Made by a program: the position numbers and the translations under genes
Notes under the pieces: model-generated
The model's database searches: none
Seen by the model: the letters and a program-made list of their open reading frames with translations, nothing else
What the model was told of the DNA's origin: nothing
Assembly: GCA_946402595.1 (NCBI GenBank)
Contig: CAMIWY010000058.1
Coordinates: 1 to 7,837 of the forward strand
Reading direction: 5' to 3'
Length of the DNA stretch: 7,837 bases
Source: an uncultured Clostridia bacterium
GTDB taxonomy: Bacteria; Bacillota; Clostridia; Peptostreptococcales; Anaerovoracaceae
Part shown: piece after piece, positions 1 through 5,400 of the stretch
Position numbering within the stretch: position 1 is the stretch's first letter
Layout of the letters: each line of letters begins with the position of its first letter

Positions 1-925
1 CCGAGTTGTAGATATCGATGATACCCTTATGCTTGCCGTTGATCCTGCTGTATCCCATCCATGCTGAGAATGTATCTATCATAGCCTGTGCGGTGCCCGG
101 TCTGGAAACCTTGACAGGGAAGGATGTAACTGCACCGGTATGTGTCTTCATGTTGATGTTGGCGGTTCCTGCAGAAACACCTGTGATGAGGCCTGTCTCG
201 TCGACTTTCGCTACGCTGCTGTCACTGCTCGACCATCTGATCTCTGTGGAGTAAGCATTTTCGTCGAATTTGAGCTCAGGCTTTGCGCATGAACCTGTCA
301 TTACGATTGCCACATTCGCCGGATTGGTTACTTTGACGGATTCAAGATTCTTCTTGGAGCTTTTCGAGGTCACAGCCCCGGCCCAGTTCAGAGGCTTTGA
401 GATCATGATCATTCCATCGACTCTTTTATACGAAACGATGGAGTACTGATAGAATGTATCCTTTTCAGTTGCCTCGGTATCGGTATATGAAGTCTCAGTG
501 CCCGGCATGACCGTTGCGATTCTGCGCCATGTATCGCCGGTAAGATCCTTTCTCAGGATGTAATAGCCTCTTACATAAGACGAAGGAGCTTTCCAGGTCA
601 GTTTGATGCTGTTTCTTTTGCCTTCAGCCCTGAAATGTGTCGGTACGACAGAGTAGCGTTTCTCTCTGATGACTCTTCTGTCGATATAGAGGTTATAGCC
701 ATTGACGGTCTGGGATCTTGAAGTCGTGTATTCAGACTTCGTAGATGCTGCTGTTGTTGTTTCAGCAGATGCAGTTTCAGTCGCTGAACCGGATACAGCT
801 GCGAAAACATCCGCAGGTGCTGCCATCGGCGCGACCATCGCTGCCGTCAGCATCAGGCTCAGCGCTAATCTGGCCAGGGTATGTCTGATGGTTATGTTCT
901 TATCTGAAAGTGTTCTGTTCTTCAT
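1..925 (-). CDS. Secreted Fn3/Big_2 protein with CHAP-type hydrolase domain, paralog A (3' end outside window)
   Basis: The reading frame is open from ATG at 925 to the window edge, giving 308 residues without a stop. The start has an AAGGA ribosome site (934-938) 8 nt upstream. Residues 1-43 form a signal peptide: basic N-terminus, hydrophobic core ending in PADVFAA. Residues about 95-187 resemble a fibronectin type III domain (GYYILRKD, TSYTD, YQYSIVSYK). Residues about 194-275 form a Big_2-like domain (IRWSSSDSSVAKVD, GLITGVSAGTA). Residues from 277 (GTAQAMIDTF) enter the C-terminal catalytic domain, which is cut before the expected Cys. It is clearly paralogous to the complete gene at 1190-2449, sharing near-identical segments such as GTAQAMID and KGIIDIYNS. 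I infer a secreted or wall-associated peptidoglycan hydrolase. The catalytic residues of this copy lie outside the window, so activity cannot be judged. Confidence 0.88.
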   Translation of the reverse strand, partial: MKNRTLSDKNITIRHTLARLALSLMLTAAMVAPMAAPADVFAAVSGSATETASAETTTAASTKSEYTTSRSQTVNGYNLYIDRRVIREKRYSVVPTHFRAEGKRNSIKLTWKAPSSYVRGYYILRKDLTGDTWRRIATVMPGTETSYTDTEATEKDTFYQYSIVSYKRVDGMIMISKPLNWAGAVTSKSSKKNLESVKVTNPANVAIVMTGSCAKPELKFDENAYSTEIRWSSSDSSVAKVDETGLITGVSAGTANINMKTHTGAVTSFPVKVSRPGTAQAMIDTFSAWMGYSRINGKHKGIIDIYNS

Positions 926-959
926 GATTCAGGTCCTTCTCTGTGATTCCTATAACTTC

Positions 960-1020
960 ACCGGCCGTCCGGAATGGATGCGCCGGTAAAGTTTTGTTTA
1001 CGGTAAAGTCTCCTTTACGT
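960..1020 (-). promoter_or_regulatory. Structured leader of paralog A
   Basis: If transcription starts near 1020, the leader begins with GTAAAG-GAGA-CTTTAC (1018-1003), a 6-bp stem with a GNRA-type tetraloop that can be lengthened across one bulge. A second inverted repeat, GCCGGT/ACCGGC, spans 987-960 on the opposite strand. ACTTTACCG occurs twice, 17 bp apart. The real ribosome site (934-938) lies outside these hairpins. Paralog B's leader shows no such sequence. Confidence 0.4.
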
Positions 1021-1026
1021 AAGCTC

Positions 1027-1120
1027 ATCATAGCACCCGGAAATCACGTCAGTTCTGAACATCCATTAAGAAAGCCCTTTGCTTAATGATTATTAAACAG
1101 CCTGCCGGAGGGGCAGGCTG
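1027..1120 (-). promoter_or_regulatory. Conserved upstream block and putative promoter of paralog A
   Basis: Read on the minus strand, the block holds a GC hairpin (1120-1098), an AT-rich dyad CATTAAG-N11-CTTAATG (1088-1064) and, 31 bp later, a putative extended -10 TGCTATGAT (TATGAT at 1032-1027) inside CCGGGTGCTATGAT. It aligns without gaps, at a constant offset of 1492, to the block before paralog B. No good -35 stands at 17 bp, so an extended -10 or an activator-dependent promoter is plausible. Transcription would start near 1020. Confidence 0.6.
1098..1120 (-). terminator. GC-rich hairpin between paralogs B and A, possible terminator of paralog B
   Basis: Arms CAGCCTGCC and GGCAGGCTG (9 bp, perfect) enclose a 5-nt loop. 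On the minus strand the hairpin is followed by TTTAATAATC, a weak U-tract. It stands 70 bp after the stop of 1190-2449, so it may end that transcript. It is also part of the conserved block upstream of paralog A, so termination may not be its only role. Confidence 0.55.
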
Positions 1121-1148
1121 CATGCTTTGTATGAGTATTCTATATGTT

Positions 1149-1171
1149 GTGTGTCTCCCGCGGAGACATAC
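1149..1171 (-). other. Hairpin just after paralog B
   Basis: TGTCTCC (1152-1158) and GGAGACA (1162-1168) form a perfect 7-bp stem with a 3-nt loop, extendable by weaker outer pairs. It begins about 20 bp after the stop at 1190. No T-run follows on either strand, so it is a doubtful terminator. It could protect the 3' end of the mRNA. Confidence 0.45.
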
Positions 1172-1189
1172 AAGCCGGAGCAATTGTTC

Positions 1190-2449
1190 CTATTTTATGT
1201 ATTTAGGTCTTGCATATCCTCTGATGCATCCCCAGCCGACAGGGATCTCACGTGTCGCAACGATGCCGATGCCTCTGTTGCCCTCGATGGCTGTGATCCT
1301 GCCGTTCTGGACTTTGACAACTAGACCGATGTGAGAAGCGGATGCGTTGTTCGGCTGCCTGAATTTGTTCCAGCTGTAAACGATGATGTCACCAGGCTTT
1401 GGTGTGATCGTTCCGTCTTCCTGCCAGATGCCGAGCGACTGGAAGATCTTGATGTGTCTTGGGACACTGCACTCTCTGCCTATCCTCTGGACATTGCCTG
1501 TCTTGATGGCAGCAGCAGTGATTGTGGCATCGCACCATGCATCGGAGTATTTCATCTTATAACCCTTAGGCCACGGAGTGACAGAGTTATAGATATCGAT
1601 GATGCCCTTCTGCTTGCCGTTCAGTCTGCTGTATCCGTTCCACGCATAGAACGCGTCTATCATCGCCTGCGCAGTACCGCCCTTGGTGACCTTGACCTTG
1701 AAGGACTGGATGTTGCCGGCGTGAGTCTTGGTATAGATATAAGCCGTACCTCTGGAAACACCGGTAATAAGACCCTTGTTGGTTACCTTGGCGACCTTTT
1801 CATTGCTGCTCCACCATCTGATGTACTTCGAATAAGCCTTCTTAGGGAAGGACAGATAAGTCTGAGCACATGAACCTGTCATGATTACAGATACGTTGGC
1901 AAGATTGGAAACGGTCACGGATGTGACGTTCTTATACTTGCTTCTGGTAGTTATAGCACCTGCCCAGCCGGTAGGGGTGGATACCATGATCTTGCCATCG
2001 ACCTTCTTGTATGCGATGACAGAATAGCGGTAGTACGTATTCTTGCTGGAAGCTTTCTTATCCGTATAGGTAGTGGCCTTCGGACCGAGGACCGAGATGA
2101 CACGCCATGTATCGCCATTGATATCACGTCTCAGGACATAGTAGCCGGTGATCGCATTGGAAGGCGCGCCGGTCCATGCCAGCTTGACACTCCATCTCTG
2201 GCCTGTGACCTTCAGCTTGGTCGGTGAAGCCGCAATGCGCTTTTCCTTTATGACATTCCTGGCAAAATAAATCTTGATGCCGCAGATGTTCTGGGTTTTG
2301 GCTGTCGTATATTTGGCTGCCTGTGTGGACTGTGTATTGCTGCCAGTCGCGGCAAAAACATCCGCAGGCATTGCCATCGGTGCGACCATCGCGACGGTCA
2401 GCATCAGGCTAAGCAGTATTCTTGCTGCATGTTGTCTCAGCTTCTTCAT
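1190..2449 (-). CDS. Secreted Fn3/Big_2 protein with C-terminal CHAP-type cysteine hydrolase domain, paralog B
   Basis: This is a complete 419-residue protein. I chose the ATG at 2449 because CTCCTT (2458-2463) gives AAGGAG on the coding strand 8 nt upstream and the protein then begins with a standard signal peptide (MKKLRQHAAR, hydrophobic core, PADVFAA near 29-34). The frame is open back to an ATG at 2488, but that start lacks this context. Residues about 74-168 are Fn3-like (GYYVLRRD, TTYTD, YYRYSVIAYKK). Residues about 175-255 are Big_2-like (WWSSNEKVAKV, GLITGVSRGTA). Residues 258-419 resemble clostridial CHAP (NlpC/P60 superfamily) domains: candidate nucleophile Cys306 in AWCDATITAAA, His373 in SHIGLVV, Glu389 in AIEGN, and the ending IRGYARPKY. 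The likely role is cleaving peptidoglycan outside the cell. The exact bond cut, amide or peptide, cannot be told. The Fn3 and Big_2 modules probably space or anchor it; no LPXTG sorting signal is visible. Confidence 0.9.
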   Translation of the reverse strand: MKKLRQHAARILLSLMLTVAMVAPMAMPADVFAATGSNTQSTQAAKYTTAKTQNICGIKIYFARNVIKEKRIAASPTKLKVTGQRWSVKLAWTGAPSNAITGYYVLRRDINGDTWRVISVLGPKATTYTDKKASSKNTYYRYSVIAYKKVDGKIMVSTPTGWAGAITTRSKYKNVTSVTVSNLANVSVIMTGSCAQTYLSFPKKAYSKYIRWWSSNEKVAKVTNKGLITGVSRGTAYIYTKTHAGNIQSFKVKVTKGGTAQAMIDAFYAWNGYSRLNGKQKGIIDIYNSVTPWPKGYKMKYSDAWCDATITAAAIKTGNVQRIGRECSVPRHIKIFQSLGIWQEDGTITPKPGDIIVYSWNKFRQPNNASASHIGLVVKVQNGRITAIEGNRGIGIVATREIPVGWGCIRGYARPKYIK

Positions 2450-2479
2450 TTTTATAACTCCTTTTTTCGAGTCTCTGTA

Positions 2480-2499
2480 CTGTGCCATTTATCGCACAG
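2480..2499 (-). other. Small hairpin in the leader of paralog B
   Basis: CTGTGC (2480-2485) and GCACAG (2494-2499) form a 6-bp stem with an 8-nt loop in the predicted 62-nt leader, ending about 16 nt before the ribosome site at 2458-2463. Function unknown; it may only be a minor structural element. Confidence 0.35.
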
Positions 2500-2518
2500 C
2501 AATATCCCGTGTAATGAA

Positions 2519-2612
2519 ATATTAGCACCCGGAAAAAGGCAAAAAACTCAAGATCCTTTAAGAAAAGCCTATGCTTAAAGAATATTAAACAGCCTGCCGG
2601 GAAGGCAGGCTG
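2519..2612 (-). promoter_or_regulatory. Conserved upstream block and putative promoter of paralog B
   Basis: This has the same architecture as the block before paralog A: GC hairpin (2612-2590), AT-rich dyad CTTTAAG-N11-CTTAAAG (2580-2556), 31 bp, then CCGGGTGC followed by a putative -10 TAATAT (2524-2519) with an upstream TG. TTGAGT occurs at the -35 side but 21 bp away, which is too far for an ordinary sigma-A promoter. The leader from about 2512 to the start codon would be about 62 nt. Confidence 0.58.
2590..2612 (-). terminator. GC-rich hairpin between plsC and paralog B, possible terminator of plsC
   Basis: The arms are identical to those of the hairpin at 1098-1120, with a different 5-nt loop (GGGAA on the plus strand). 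On the minus strand it is followed by TTTAATATTC. It lies about 118 bp after the plsC stop and may end the plsC transcript. It is at the same time part of the conserved block upstream of paralog B. Confidence 0.55.
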
Positions 2613-2698
2613 CGTGATATACAAGGATAATCAATATATTGTGTTTCTCTTATAAAGCGGGGCTATCTGTATGAAATCCGCTGCTCAGGAGCTGCAGA

Positions 2699-2728
2699 TG
2701 TGCGGGCCCCGGTATTTGCTTCCGCACA
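2699..2728 (-). other. Inverted repeat directly after the plsC stop
   Basis: TGTGCGG (2699-2705) and CCGCACA (2722-2728) can form a 7-bp stem with a 16-nt, GC-rich loop. It starts 2 bp after the plsC stop codon. No T-run follows on the minus strand, so termination here is uncertain. The remaining 3' region (2613-2698) shows nothing I can name. Confidence 0.35.
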
Positions 2729-2730
2729 GA

Positions 2731-3462
2731 TCAGTCGAGCGCTGAGCGTATTGTTGCCTCGATCTGTGCTGCGGCTTCCTTCTGGGCATGCTTGTCCATC
2801 TCTTCTATATGAACAAGAGGATGAACAGTGATCTTAACATGCGCCGGCTGATAGTTCTTCTTCTCCTCGTAGAGCTTGTACCCGCCGTCGAGAGTGACCG
2901 GGAGAATAGGAACTTTGCCCTTTTCCGCAAACTTGAAGGAACCGGCCTTGAATTCGTTCATCTCATGACACTGGGAACGCGTGCCTTCAGGGAAGATGAC
3001 CAGAGCGAAGCCCTGCTTCAGCAGGTCAGTGACTTCCTTCAGCGACTTTACCGCTTCACGGGCATCACCGCGCTTGAGAAATACCGAGCGTGTATATTCG
3101 ATGGCGTTATACAGGACCTTGTACTTGCGCCACTCTTCCTTGGCAACGTAGCCCATCTGACGGTGATTTCTGAACAGCCATATCATGGCAAGAACATCGG
3201 CAAAACTCTGATGATTTGCATAGACCATATATGTCGTGTCGTCATCAGGAATGTTCTCCTCACCTGTGATCTCGAAAGTAAGACCGAGCTTCGGCGCCAT
3301 TCTCTCGATGACGGCTTTCTGCCCCTTGCGGATCGCTTCTTTTTCACCCTCGATATCGCCCGCTTCGCGCAGACGTTTAATCTCCGGAATATACTTCTTA
3401 TAGCTGTCTGCAGCGAAGTAGAAGCTCAGAAGTTTAGGTACTGCTGTGAAAGGATTGAGCAT
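2731..3462 (-). CDS. plsC: 1-acyl-sn-glycerol-3-phosphate acyltransferase family protein (PlsC/LPLAT)
   Basis: This 243-residue protein is probably the acyltransferase that converts lysophosphatidic acid to phosphatidic acid in membrane phospholipid synthesis. The four LPLAT motifs are in order: NHQSFAD (83-89, the NHx4D catalytic motif), SVFLKRGD (126-133), FPEGTRS (157-163) and VPILPV (184-189). The start at 3462 has AGGGGG (3470-3475) 7 nt upstream and lies downstream of a good promoter at 3499-3527. A longer frame reaches back to 3600, but its added N-terminus would be encoded by the promoter region itself. There is no long hydrophobic transmembrane helix, only a short amphipathic N-terminus (LNPFTAVPKLLSFYF), so peripheral membrane binding is likely. 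Length and motifs fit the family. Other acyl acceptors are possible within this broad family. Confidence 0.9.
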   Translation of the reverse strand: MLNPFTAVPKLLSFYFAADSYKKYIPEIKRLREAGDIEGEKEAIRKGQKAVIERMAPKLGLTFEITGEENIPDDDTTYMVYANHQSFADVLAMIWLFRNHRQMGYVAKEEWRKYKVLYNAIEYTRSVFLKRGDAREAVKSLKEVTDLLKQGFALVIFPEGTRSQCHEMNEFKAGSFKFAEKGKVPILPVTLDGGYKLYEEKKNYQPAHVKITVHPLVHIEEMDKHAQKEAAAQIEATIRSALD

Positions 3463-3498
3463 GATGATTCCCCCTGTGAACAATTGGTTTGCACAGAT

Positions 3499-3527
3499 AT
3501 TATAGCACGGCGGCATCCCATAACCAA
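3499..3527 (-). promoter_or_regulatory. plsC promoter
   Basis: On the minus strand TTGGTT (3527-3522), 17 bp and TATAAT (3504-3499) with an upstream TGC form an extended -10 sigma-A promoter. Start of transcription would be near 3492, giving a short leader of about 30 nt before ATG at 3462. Confidence 0.72.
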
Positions 3528-3581
3528 AAGAAGAAAATCCGCCATGCCGGTGACTGATTGACAAAGCAGCGGAAGGCTCAC

Positions 3582-3610
3582 TTGCCTGCCCGGATTGCAT
3601 AAAGTATAAT
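3582..3610 (+). promoter_or_regulatory. galE(-dtd) promoter
   Basis: TTGCCT (3582-3587), 17 bp and TATAAT (3605-3610) give a good sigma-A promoter. Transcription would begin near 3617, leaving a leader of about 70 nt that contains a small hairpin (CCGGA 3620-3624, TCCGG 3631-3635) and then an A/T-rich stretch before AGGAGG. It is divergent from the plsC promoter, with about 54 bp between the two -35 elements. Confidence 0.72.
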
Positions 3611-3685
3611 CATCTGTGTCCGGATCGCAGTCCGGGAAAATATATAGCATACGCATATATATGAAGAAAACAGGAGGCAATTAAA

Positions 3686-4705
3686 ATGAAAACTCTTCTT
3701 ACCGGCGGAGCCGGATATATAGGATCGCATACGGCAGTAGCAATGCTCGAAGCAGGCCACGAGGTAGCAGTTGTCGACAATTACTACAACAGTTCTCCGG
3801 AAGCGATCCGCAGAGTAGAGAAGATCACGGGCAAAAGCGTGACTCTTTACGAAGCAGATGCAGCAGACAAGGATAAGATGAGAGAGATACTGAAGGCAGA
3901 GATGCCGGACTGCATCATCCATTTTGCCGGCCTCAAGGCAGTAGGCGAGTCAGTTGCAAAGCCGACAGAGTACTACAGGAACAACATCGACACTACTCTG
4001 ACACTTCTCGAGGTCATGAAGGAGCTGGGACTGACTAACTTCGTATTCTCCAGCTCAGCAACAGTATATGGTGAGGACAACATCCCGCCGTTCCTCGAGA
4101 CCATGCCTAAGGGCGCATGCACCAATCCGTACGGATGGACCAAGTGGATGCAGGAGCAGATCCTGAGAGACGCAGAGTTCGCAAGCAACGACACACTCTC
4201 GGTAGTTCTGCTGAGATACTTCAACCCGGTAGGTGCTCATGAGAGCGGCATGATCGGAGAGGATCCGCAGGGGATCCCTAACAACCTGATGCCTTACATC
4301 TCGCAGGTAGCAGTCGGCAGAAGAGACCACCTGACAGTATTCGGCGATGACTACGACACACCGGACGGCACATGCCGCCGTGACTACATCCATGTTATGG
4401 ACCTCGCCGAGGGCCACGTCCGTGCAGCAGAATATGCAGTCAGCCACAAGGGCACAGAGGTGTTCAACCTTGGAACAGGCAATCCGTACAGCGTACTCGA
4501 CATGGTCAATGCATTCAGCAAAGCCTGCGGCCATCAGGTCAGGTATGAGATCGGACCGAGACGTGCCGGTGACGTTCAGGACAGCTGGGCCAACGCAGAC
4601 AAGGCAAAGGCGGTCCTTCACTGGGAGGCAAAGCGCGGTATCGACGAGATCTGCCGCGACGCATGGAACTGGCAGAGTAATAATCCACAGGGATATGGAG
4701 AATAA
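3686..4705 (+). CDS. galE: UDP-glucose 4-epimerase
   Basis: This 339-residue cytoplasmic short-chain dehydrogenase/reductase interconverts UDP-glucose and UDP-galactose with tightly bound NAD (Leloir pathway, and supply of galactose for polysaccharides). The N-terminal Rossmann motif is TGGAGYIGS (6-14). The catalytic residues fall at the same numbers as in E. coli GalE: Ser124 in SSSATVYG, Tyr149 and Lys153 in YGWTK. The blocks LRYFNPVGAH (176-185), GEDPQGIPNNLMPY and RRDYIHVMDLA are also typical, and the C-terminus WQSNNPQGY matches the family end. The residue aligning with E. coli Tyr299, which controls substrate size, is Ser300 here (GDVQDSWAN), so it may also accept UDP-N-acetylated sugars; this is inference. 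The start has AGGAGG (3672-3677) 8 nt upstream and a promoter at 3582-3610. The stop codon abuts a palindromic repeat, and dtd follows 66 bp later. Confidence 0.96.
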   Translation: MKTLLTGGAGYIGSHTAVAMLEAGHEVAVVDNYYNSSPEAIRRVEKITGKSVTLYEADAADKDKMREILKAEMPDCIIHFAGLKAVGESVAKPTEYYRNNIDTTLTLLEVMKELGLTNFVFSSSATVYGEDNIPPFLETMPKGACTNPYGWTKWMQEQILRDAEFASNDTLSVVLLRYFNPVGAHESGMIGEDPQGIPNNLMPYISQVAVGRRDHLTVFGDDYDTPDGTCRRDYIHVMDLAEGHVRAAEYAVSHKGTEVFNLGTGNPYSVLDMVNAFSKACGHQVRYEIGPRRAGDVQDSWANADKAKAVLHWEAKRGIDEICRDAWNWQSNNPQGYGE

Positions 4706-4737
4706 TGTGACAGTGGGGACGGTTCTTTTTGTCACAT
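4705..4737 (+). repeat. Palindromic intergenic repeat TGTGACA...TGTCACA
   Basis: Perfect 8-bp inverted ends, ATGTGACA (4705-4712) and TGTCACAT (4730-4737), flank a core GTGGGGACGG TTCTTTT. The left end shares the last A of the galE stop codon. As + strand RNA the core can extend the stem through several G-U pairs. I recall very similar GGGGACGGTTC...TGTCAC units scattered in Firmicutes genomes, so this is probably one copy of a dispersed REP- or MITE-like family. No transposase is present here. Confidence 0.65.
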
Positions 4738-4771
4738 CGCAATATAATTACAGAAAAGGAAATATTATTAC

Positions 4772-5218
4772 ATGAAATTCGTAATTCAGAGGGTGCAGCA
4801 CGCATCCGTAACAGTAGATAATGAGATCATCGGCAAGATCGGCAGGGGATATATGGTCCTGATCGGCGTCAGTGATACAGATGACGAAGCCGTTGCAGAC
4901 AAGATGGTGGACAAGATGATCAAGCTCCGCATCAACGAGGATGCAGAGGGCAAAACCAATCTGTCACTGGCGGATGTGGACGGAGGACTTCTCCTCATCT
5001 CACAGTTCACACTGTATGCCAACTGCAAGAAGGGCAACAGGCCATCTTTCACAGAAGCAGGTTCACCTGACAAGGCCAACGCACTCTATGAGTACATCAT
5101 AGAGAAGTGCAAAGAGAGAGTCCCGGTAGTTGAGAAGGGATCTTTCGGAGCGCACATGGCAGTTGAACTTCTGAACGACGGACCGTTCACCATCGTGCTC
5201 GATTCAGAGAAGCTGTAA
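4772..5218 (+). CDS. dtd: D-aminoacyl-tRNA deacylase
   Basis: This 148-residue protein of usual family length hydrolyses D-amino acids, and in the known family also glycine mischarged on tRNA-Ala, from tRNA. It thereby protects translation. Family signatures are the N-terminus MKFVIQRVQHASVTV, SQFTL (77-81), KKGNRPSF (86-93) and the Gly-cisPro segment NDGPFT (135-140), in which Gly137-Pro138 line the active site and enforce chirality. The residue after the proline is Phe, where Val is common. The active enzyme is a homodimer in the family. The start is ATG at 4772 with AAAAGGA (4754-4760) upstream at a slightly long spacing of 11 nt. It is probably co-transcribed with galE from the promoter at 3582-3610, since I see no strong promoter in the 66-bp gap, which is half filled by a repeat. 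Confidence 0.95.
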   Translation: MKFVIQRVQHASVTVDNEIIGKIGRGYMVLIGVSDTDDEAVADKMVDKMIKLRINEDAEGKTNLSLADVDGGLLLISQFTLYANCKKGNRPSFTEAGSPDKANALYEYIIEKCKERVPVVEKGSFGAHMAVELLNDGPFTIVLDSEKL

Positions 5219-5250
5219 CAGAAGCGATACATAAGATAAGGAAGAGACAT

Positions 5251-5274
5251 GAGGCAGGCTGCAGAGCCTGCCTC
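5251..5274 (+). terminator. Perfect GC-rich hairpin after dtd, probable terminator
   Basis: GAGGCAGGCT (5251-5260) and AGCCTGCCTC (5265-5274) form a perfect 10-bp stem with a 4-nt loop, 32 bp after the dtd stop. The following sequence GCTTGCTATC lacks a clear U-run, so intrinsic termination is not certain. The stem shares GGCAGGCT with the hairpins at 1098-1120 and 2590-2612. Confidence 0.55.
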
Positions 5275-5276
5275 GC

Positions 5277-5306
5277 TTGCTATCGCTGTATTTTATACAG
5301 TATAAT
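5277..5306 (+). promoter_or_regulatory. L,D-transpeptidase promoter
   Basis: TTGCTA (5277-5282), 18 bp and a perfect TATAAT (5301-5306) form a sigma-A promoter. The -35 starts 2 bp after the upstream hairpin. Transcription would start near 5313, giving a leader of about 88 nt. Confidence 0.65.
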
Positions 5307-5344
5307 TAAATACCAGAACTTAACATGAGGAAGTATACGCACTG

Positions 5345-5387
5345 AATGCAGGAAAGGCTCCTGATCTGAGGGAGCAATGCAGGAAAG
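5345..5387 (+). promoter_or_regulatory. Repeat-containing leader of the L,D-transpeptidase gene
   Basis: The 12-mer AATGCAGGAAAG occurs at 5345-5356 and again at 5376-5387. Between them GCTCC (5357-5361) and GGAGC (5371-5375) can form a stem. The first copy opens a 7-codon frame, MQERLLI (5346-5369). The second contains the in-frame ATG at 5377. This may be a short upstream coding element or a structure-based control region. It matches no riboswitch I recognise. Confidence 0.4.
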
Positions 5388-5400
5388 CGAGGGAAGAGCC

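Noticed and set aside
1331..1873. Open frame of 180 codons on the plus strand opposite the CHAP domain of paralog B
   Set aside because: Fully antisense to a conserved catalytic domain, with no family resemblance and no promoter or ribosome site.
2450..2488. Earlier in-frame start for paralog B at 2488
   Set aside because: It would put 13 residues before the signal peptide, and the good ribosome site at 2458-2463 fits the start at 2449.
2450..2612. Riboswitch, such as c-di-AMP or c-di-GMP type, before the hydrolase genes
   Set aside because: Such switches often precede wall hydrolases, but I could not find their conserved cores, and the conserved block appears to lie upstream of the predicted transcription start.
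2788..3561. Long open frame of 257 codons on the plus strand opposite plsC
   Set aside because: It lies almost wholly antisense to a gene with all four LPLAT motifs, has no convincing ribosome site and no recognisable domain; it is a shadow of codon bias.
3558..3563. Perfect TTGACA as -35 of galE
   Set aside because: No -10-like hexamer lies 16-18 bp downstream, whereas TTGCCT at 3582 has TATAAT at 17 bp.
3463..3600. Earlier in-frame start for PlsC at 3600
   Set aside because: The added 46 residues are encoded across a strong promoter for the gene and lack family resemblance.
4055..4735. Open frame of 226 codons on the minus strand opposite galE
   Set aside because: Antisense to a strongly conserved enzyme; it begins inside the palindromic repeat and its Cys/Val-rich product resembles no family.
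5377..5400. Earlier in-frame start for the L,D-transpeptidase
   Set aside because: Its GGGAG lies only 2 nt upstream, too close, and it would prepend charged residues to a normal signal peptide; kept only as part of the leader finding.
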